Notes under the pieces: model-generated
The model's input: only the letters and a program-made list of their open reading frames with translations
Told to the model about the DNA's origin: nothing
Databases searched by the model: none
Shown: piece by piece, positions 58,279-64,000 of the stretch
How the letters are laid out: each line of letters begins with the position of its first letter
How positions within the stretch are numbered: the stretch's first letter is position 1
Made by a program: the position numbers and the translations under genes
Assembly: GCA_023105745.1 (NCBI GenBank)
Contig: JALGQZ010000009.1
Location: 34,462,409 to 34,526,408, forward strand
Direction: 5' to 3'
Length of the DNA stretch: 64,000 bases
Source of the DNA: Austropuccinia psidii
Lineage: Eukaryota; Basidiomycota; Pucciniomycetes; Pucciniales; Sphaerophragmiaceae

Positions 58279-59266
58279 TGTCTTTAATCAAATACTGTGC
58301 AGCTGGCAACAGACTCAGTAAAAGATATATCACTATTCCAGAATCTTCAGAAGCAGAATCTGAAGACAGTATTGAGGTGCAGATTGCTAAAAGAGGCACC
58401 TTATTCAACTCAGAAAAAGCTAAATTACCACCAAAAGGTGTGTATTTTATCTTATATTTTCACCTTTTATCTTTAAATTGACGTGAAAATGGTGCATACC
58501 AGAAATGGAAGCAACTATTCAGTCCAACCAGATGGATGTGGACAAGGAAGAGGCAAGACCAAATCCAGAAGTGCCAAATCTTCCACAAGAAAGGCACATC
58601 TGGAGGATGCCAGAGTTGCCCCCCATTCCCCAAGGTCTGTACCAACAGATTTTGACGTGAATTCTGAGCCTGAACTAATTTATGATAATATTTCCAGGGC
58701 TGAACCATTTTCAAGTGGCAGCAATAGAAATATATCAGAGCCAGTACAAAAATTGGTTCAGAGCAGCCAAAGAAGAGGAGTGGGAAATCTGCCCAAGCCT
58801 TTGGCAGGGGGCCATGAACTCCTACTTACACATCAAGAGCTTTCTGGGTCAGGAGAAGACCATAGAACTCTTAGGAGGTTGGAGCCCCCTGTCTTGCAAA
58901 GACAAGGTCAAAAAGATAAAGAATTGGTTGAAGAACCAGAGTCTTTTATCCATAGACCAGAAGAAAGAATTGGAAATGACTCCAACTTTGGAGACAGAGG
59001 CACCAGTGGCATCTACCAGCTCCAAACCAGCTCCAGAAGCATCCAAGGACAAGCCCAAAGGACCTCAAAAGAAACAGAGAGGTCCCAAGAACCATCAAGG
59101 CAAGGGCAAAGGCAAAGCCAATTGGCACAGACCTTACCCACAAGGGTACAGGATCCCCAGATTGGAGCCTTCAGCCGTGGACAGTGTCTTCAATATGGCC
59201 AGAACTCTTATGGAATTCACAGCCAAAGAGCAGGAAAGGATGAACAGGACTTTTCCACGCAAATAA
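58279..59266 (+). CDS. Predicted spliced accessory protein, unit 4 (exons 58279-58437 and 58698-59266)
   Basis: Same as units 1 and 2, with no private difference seen in translation. Confidence 0.6.
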
Positions 59267-61170
59267 ATGATGTACATAGAAGTATTAGTGTAGAAATTGG
59301 CAAACTTGAGTCAAAGTTAAAGCAAATTACATTAGACATCAATGATTTAAAGAAAAATGACAAGCAACATTCTGATTGGCATAAATTGACAACTGTCACC
59401 CTTGAGTCAATTAGCAATGCTTGTGAAAGAATTGAGAACCAATGTCAAAATAATGACACAGAGGATCTTTCCATCTTTAAAGTAAATGATAGACTTAAAA
59501 CTCTTGAAGACCATGTCTTACAAATAGTTAAGAACACTAATCAATTTGCTATACATTTAGCAAAAAGTGACAGTGAAAGGCAGAAATTGAAGAATGAAAT
59601 AATTGCAAGTGTGGAGCAAATTCATAAGAATCATGAACCACATATGCCAAGACATTCTACACCTTTGACTGAAGAAAAACTTTCTGTCAAAGAAAGTTTG
59701 ACTCCATTCTTAGGAGAGAATGTTATTTCTGCAAAGGATATTCCCAAATTAGAAGAATGGCCAACATTCTCTGGTGAAGGAGAATACAACCATATTGAAT
59801 TCATCAGGACTATTGATATGTTGCAAGAAGACTTTAATATACCTGATGAAATCATAGTAGGAAAATTACATTGTTTGTTTACCAAGACTGCAAAGAAATG
59901 GTATTACAAGATGAGAATGGATCATGGAAGACATGACTGGTCTTGGTGGAAATCTGAAGTGATTACCAAATGGGCCAATAATTCTTGGAGGTTTAAAATG
60001 GAGAATGCTTTTGAAAGTGCCATTTTTAACTCAGAAAAAGACAAACCACTTACTTGGTTCTTCAAACAAAAAGACAGATTATCTGCTTTACACCCAGATA
60101 TGTCTGACACTATGATTAATATGAAAATATTAAGAAAATGTGGAGGAGAACTGGAACATGCTATCAAAAGCAGATGTGTGGAACCCTGTTCAACAGAGGA
60201 CTACATTAATGCTATGGAAGATATCATTACCAGAACAAGAATTGGTAAAACTTGGGTTAGAAACCCAATAGAGTCCAAAATAGTCTCAAAGATTCCTAGA
60301 GAGGAAAGAAGACCAGAAAGACCTGTCTTGAAGTGTCATAAATGTGGAAGTACTTCACATTTAGCCAACACTTGCCCTAAGAAGACAAAGATCAATGAAG
60401 TTCAAATCATTGAAGACATTCAGTGTACTGAAGAGAAAGAAGAGTCTGATCAAGATTCTGCAGTCTCTGAAGATACACCAGTAGAGGACTATCCCATTGA
60501 AAACATTTCAGCTTTCTTTGAGGTCACAGAAGTCCATACCCACTTGCCACAGTACAGTGAGGATTGCTACAACCTGATCAATATCCAAGATGCCAGAATG
60601 TGTAAAACAAAACCTGCTAGAGGAAAGGGTTATACTGCTGGAGCATCCTGTATCACATCAGTTCTAATGGGTGATATTGAAGCCAAAGTAAATCTGGATA
60701 CAGGAGCATTTTGCACTTGTATTGGCAAGGATTATCTCCAAATTATACTTCCTGAATGGAAAAACCATCTATTACCAATAGAAGGTGTACAGTTCAGTAG
60801 TGCCAGTAACAATATGTACCCCTTGGGCATATTGGATACTAGTATTGTATTCCCACATCCAGCAGGAAGTGTAAGAATGAAAAATGAGATTGTAGTAATG
60901 GATAATTGTACATCTCAGCATATCATTCTTGGAAATGATTACTTGAATATTTATGGTATTGATATAAATAACCATAAAGACAGATATTTCACAATTGGAG
61001 ATAACAAAAGGCAAAAATTTGCTTTCTCCAATATGCCAAAACAGATATCTGTAGTATCTTCTGTCAAAGATACTTACAAAGATGAATTTGTGTCTAAACA
61101 ACTTGTTGAAGCACAAATTAATCCATCATTGTCACCAAAGATGAGGAATGAACTTATTGATGTATTATAA
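58489..61170 (+). CDS. gag-protease ORF, unit 4
   Basis: Uninterrupted to the shared TAA 61168-61170. A private C to A at 60884 changes Thr to Asn in the protease region (RMKTEIVV). Confidence 0.9.
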   Translation: MVHTRNGSNYSVQPDGCGQGRGKTKSRSAKSSTRKAHLEDARVAPHSPRSVPTDFDVNSEPELIYDNISRAEPFSSGSNRNISEPVQKLVQSSQRRGVGNLPKPLAGGHELLLTHQELSGSGEDHRTLRRLEPPVLQRQGQKDKELVEEPESFIHRPEERIGNDSNFGDRGTSGIYQLQTSSRSIQGQAQRTSKETERSQEPSRQGQRQSQLAQTLPTRVQDPQIGAFSRGQCLQYGQNSYGIHSQRAGKDEQDFSTQINDVHRSISVEIGKLESKLKQITLDINDLKKNDKQHSDWHKLTTVTLESISNACERIENQCQNNDTEDLSIFKVNDRLKTLEDHVLQIVKNTNQFAIHLAKSDSERQKLKNEIIASVEQIHKNHEPHMPRHSTPLTEEKLSVKESLTPFLGENVISAKDIPKLEEWPTFSGEGEYNHIEFIRTIDMLQEDFNIPDEIIVGKLHCLFTKTAKKWYYKMRMDHGRHDWSWWKSEVITKWANNSWRFKMENAFESAIFNSEKDKPLTWFFKQKDRLSALHPDMSDTMINMKILRKCGGELEHAIKSRCVEPCSTEDYINAMEDIITRTRIGKTWVRNPIESKIVSKIPREERRPERPVLKCHKCGSTSHLANTCPKKTKINEVQIIEDIQCTEEKEESDQDSAVSEDTPVEDYPIENISAFFEVTEVHTHLPQYSEDCYNLINIQDARMCKTKPARGKGYTAGASCITSVLMGDIEAKVNLDTGAFCTCIGKDYLQIILPEWKNHLLPIEGVQFSSASNNMYPLGILDTSIVFPHPAGSVRMKNEIVVMDNCTSQHIILGNDYLNIYGIDINNHKDRYFTIGDNKRQKFAFSNMPKQISVVSSVKDTYKDEFVSKQLVEAQINPSLSPKMRNELIDVL

Positions 61171-61998
61171 ACATACAATAATGCATTTGCATCTGATAAT
61201 GAACCATTAGGCGCTATAAGGGGACATGAAATTGATATTACTCTTAATATTGATAGACCATATCCTCCAGTACTTAGAAGACCAGCTTATCCAGCCAGTC
61301 CCAGAGCTAGGGAGGCCTTGGAAAAACATATCCAAGAGTTGATCCAACTTGGTGTGCTAAGGAAAGTAGGCCATAATGAGGAAGTTGAAGTGACAACACC
61401 TGTTATTATTGCATGGCATAATGATAAGTCAAGAATGGTTGGAGATTTTAGAGCTTTGAATACCTACACAGTTCCAGATAGGTATCCAATCCCTAGGATC
61501 CAAGAAACCTTGACTCAATTGTCTAAAGCCAAGTATATAACATCAATGGACGCATTAAAAGGCTTCCATCAAAATGTTTTGACGCCTAAAGCTAGGAAAT
61601 TACTTAGAATTATCACTCACTGTGGTATTTATGAGTATCTTAGAATGCCATTTGGCATTAAAAATGCTCCATCTCATTATCAAAGAATGATGAATACCAT
61701 CTTCCCCACAGAATTGTCTGAAGGATGGCTGATCATTTATATTGATGATATTATTATATGTTCTGACTCATGGTCTTTGCACCTTGAAAGACTTGCAAGA
61801 GTACTTCATAAAGTTGCAGAAGTGAACATGAAAATTTCACTTAAGAAATGCAATTTTGGTTTTGAAGAACTCAAAGCATTAGGACATGTTGTCTCTGGTT
61901 TGAGCTTGGGTATTGACAAGAATAAAGTAGCAGCAGTGTTGCTTAAGCCAATACCCCAGAATAAAAAAAGAAATGATGTCTTTTCTTGGATTTGCTAG
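61171..61998 (+). pseudogene. Reverse transcriptase segment, unit 4
   Basis: Same as in the other units, including the A7 run and TAG at 61996-61998. Confidence 0.9.
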
Positions 61999-64000
61999 TT
62001 ACTATAGGCAACACTTGAAAGATTTTGCAATTCTAGCCAAGTCACTTTATAGAATCTGTGATCAACAGACTGTATTTGAAATGACACAGGAAAGAATTAA
62101 AGCTTATGAGAAGATAAAGAAAGCCCTTACAGAAGCACCTTTACTCCTCATGCCTGACTGGAATATTCCTTTTAAATTGTACATTGATGCATGTGGGGAT
62201 GGATTAGGGGCAGCCCTACACCAAGTCCAAATTATTGATGACAAACCTACAGAAGGACCAGTTTGTTATATCTCAAGACAAATCAAACCAACAGAAGCCA
62301 GATATGGTGCAAGCCAAATGGAGTGCTTATGTTTGGTATGGGCACTTGAGAAATTACACTATTACCTTGATGGCAGTGTTTTTGAAGTGATAACTGACTG
62401 TAATGCCGTGAAATCACTTCTTAACATGAAAACTCCCAACAGACATATGTTGAGATGGCAAATAGCCATTCAAGAATATAGAGGAAACATGACTATAGTT
62501 CATAAAGCAGGAAACATTCACAAAAATGCTGATGGACTTAGTAGATGGGCTTTAGCCAACACTCCTGATAACCCAGCTTATGTACCTTTGGAAGCTGAAC
62601 CACAGATTCCAATTGAAGGGATTAACATAACTGATATTGGGACTGAATTCTTTGAAGAGGTCAGAGAGTCTTATAAACAAGACAAGAATTGCCATATCTT
62701 GACTTCTTTATTGGATAAAGACTGCAAAGACACATCTTTGGTCAATACACTAGATGAAGTTTGGAAAAATTCCTATTCTGAAGGAAGATTTCACTTGTTT
62801 GATGGGATTATTTACCATAGAACAAAACATTCTTGTGTGATGACATTGTGTAGTAGATTACTCATCAATACCATTCTTCATGAATGCCATGATAGCATTT
62901 ACTCTGGACACCTATCAGAAGACAGAACACTTGAAAAGGTGAAGAACTGTGCATGGTGGCCATCTTGGAGAAAAGAAACCATTGAATATTGCCATACCTG
63001 TGATAGATGCCAAAAAGCAAACAGGAGTACAGGCAAGAAATTTGGATTAATGATCCATATTCAAGAACCAAAATCCCCTTGGGAAGTTGTTCACATGGAT
63101 TGGGTCACAGCACTTCCTCCAAGTGGTGACAAAAGTTATAATGCTTGTTTAGTCATTGTAGACAGATATAGCAAAACTCCCATATTCTTACCATGTCATA
63201 AAGATGACACTGCTATGGATACAGCTCTTCTTTTATGGAGTAGAGTTATTTCTCATACAGGGTTATTTAAGAATATCATAAGTGACAGAGACCCCAAGTT
63301 CACATCTGCACTTTGGACCAATCTTCATAGATTGTTTGGGACTAAGTTATCATTCTCTACAGCATATCACCCTCAAACAGATGGGCTAGCAGAGAGGATG
63401 ATTCAAACTTTAGAAGACATGATCAGGAGATTTTGTGCTTATGGATTAGAATTTAAAGACTCAGATGGCTTTACCCATGACTGGTGCACTCTGATACCTG
63501 CATTAGAATTGGCATACAAGACATCAGTCCATTCTTCCACAGGACAAACTCCTGCTATGTTAGAAAAAGGATGGAATCCAAGACTCCCAGCAGACACACT
63601 GAGGAAAGACTTGATTGACATTCATCCTACAGCTTCCAGCTTCAAATTAATGCTTGATAAAGTAAAACACCATGCAAAACAAAGTATGGATGATGCTTTT
63701 GATTATGCAAAACAGAAGTGGGACAAGAGTCATAAAGTACCAGACTTCAAAGTAGGGGACTTAGTTCTAGTTTCAACCTTGAATTTTAATAATATCAAAG
63801 GCCCAAAGAAACTTAAAGATTCTTATGTAGGACCTTTTGTTATTGTTGCCTTACATGGAACCAATGCAGTACAAGTGGAATTGAGTGGTGAATTGGAAAA
63901 TAAACACCCCACATTTCCAGTCAGCCTGATAAAACCTTATCAACCAGCTGACAAAGAATTGTTTCCTTTAAGGAACCCAACTCCTTTAACTGTGCCCCCT
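61973..64000 (+). CDS. RNase H and integrase segment, unit 4 (runs off the window)
   Basis: Open to the window end, covering RNase H, the integrase core and the GPF module; the chromodomain-like tail is cut off. A private A to G at 62891 gives HDS instead of HNS in the finger. Element C also has Asp there, so this may be the older state. Confidence 0.9.
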   Translation, partial: MMSFLGFASYYRQHLKDFAILAKSLYRICDQQTVFEMTQERIKAYEKIKKALTEAPLLLMPDWNIPFKLYIDACGDGLGAALHQVQIIDDKPTEGPVCYISRQIKPTEARYGASQMECLCLVWALEKLHYYLDGSVFEVITDCNAVKSLLNMKTPNRHMLRWQIAIQEYRGNMTIVHKAGNIHKNADGLSRWALANTPDNPAYVPLEAEPQIPIEGINITDIGTEFFEEVRESYKQDKNCHILTSLLDKDCKDTSLVNTLDEVWKNSYSEGRFHLFDGIIYHRTKHSCVMTLCSRLLINTILHECHDSIYSGHLSEDRTLEKVKNCAWWPSWRKETIEYCHTCDRCQKANRSTGKKFGLMIHIQEPKSPWEVVHMDWVTALPPSGDKSYNACLVIVDRYSKTPIFLPCHKDDTAMDTALLLWSRVISHTGLFKNIISDRDPKFTSALWTNLHRLFGTKLSFSTAYHPQTDGLAERMIQTLEDMIRRFCAYGLEFKDSDGFTHDWCTLIPALELAYKTSVHSSTGQTPAMLEKGWNPRLPADTLRKDLIDIHPTASSFKLMLDKVKHHAKQSMDDAFDYAKQKWDKSHKVPDFKVGDLVLVSTLNFNNIKGPKKLKDSYVGPFVIVALHGTNAVQVELSGELENKHPTFPVSLIKPYQPADKELFPLRNPTPLTVPP

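Larger units (their letters stand above)
30483..64000 (+). mobile_element. Head-to-tail tandem array of family-A Ty3/gypsy elements, period 8463 bp
   Basis: LTRs start at 30483, 38946, 47409 and 55872, each 1917 bp, separated by 6546-bp internal regions; every landmark repeats at exactly 8463 bp. Neighbouring units share one LTR. Three complete units and most of a fourth are present. Units differ at only a handful of positions I could find. The first LTR lies in the protease region of A1 (left flank TCAAT). The right end is not in the window. Confidence 0.95.

Noticed and set aside
30483..64000. Satellite DNA or CRISPR-like array as explanation for the periodic repeat
   Set aside because: The period contains LTRs, PBS, gag-pol and PPT in order; it is a retrotransposon array, and there are no short repeat-spacer units.

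Overview
The window is a eukaryotic, AT-rich, gene-poor stretch made almost entirely of nested LTR retrotransposons. I see no ordinary host gene, rRNA, tRNA or CRISPR array. The Ty3/gypsy proteins (rust-type Gag with a CCHC knuckle, LDTGA protease, YIDD reverse transcriptase, DD35E integrase, GPF module and chromodomain-like tail), long 1.4-2.2 kb LTRs and strong CpG depletion fit a rust fungus (Pucciniales). From memory of similar sequences, Austropuccinia psidii is my best guess; that is inference.

Layout. 1-2100: 3' end of Ty3 element D, inserted into Ty3 element E (2101-4750), which is inserted into an LTR of family B (remnant 4751-5331). 5332-8886: decayed Ty1/copia remnant with an internal duplication and a solo family-A LTR (6860-8778, TSD TATAT). 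8887-25530: element B (5' LTR, leader, gag), split by element C (11252-24014, TSD ACAAG). C is a complete LTR-gag-pol-LTR element with 11 nonsense codons, itself interrupted by a minus-strand solo B-family LTR (19389-21237, TSD AAATC). 25531-25791: a short unassigned segment that keeps its CpGs. 25792-30482: 5' half of family-A element A1, cut inside protease by a tandem array. 30483-64000: head-to-tail array of near-identical family-A elements sharing LTRs, exact period 8463 bp, three full units plus a fourth running off the window.

The most interesting signal is a predicted alternative-splicing gene layout in families A and C. A small exon and an open frame overlapping the gag N-terminus in another frame are joined by a phase-matched GT-AG intron with a good branch site at the same place in A1, the array and C. 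In family A an upstream donor inside the LTR would join to that exon and create the start codon at the splice junction (A|TG). This removes the primer binding site and skips the gag start codon. From the predicted transcription start to the gag ATG (about 1.3 kb) the family-A leader contains no ATG at all. Unspliced RNA would therefore translate Gag-Pol and doubly spliced RNA a 242-residue basic protein, much as complex retroviruses make subgenomic mRNAs.

All array units share the same two pol lesions (an in-frame TAA before RT and an extra A before RNase H). The array therefore most simply arose by DNA-level amplification of an already broken copy, or by assembly error, not by repeated independent transposition.
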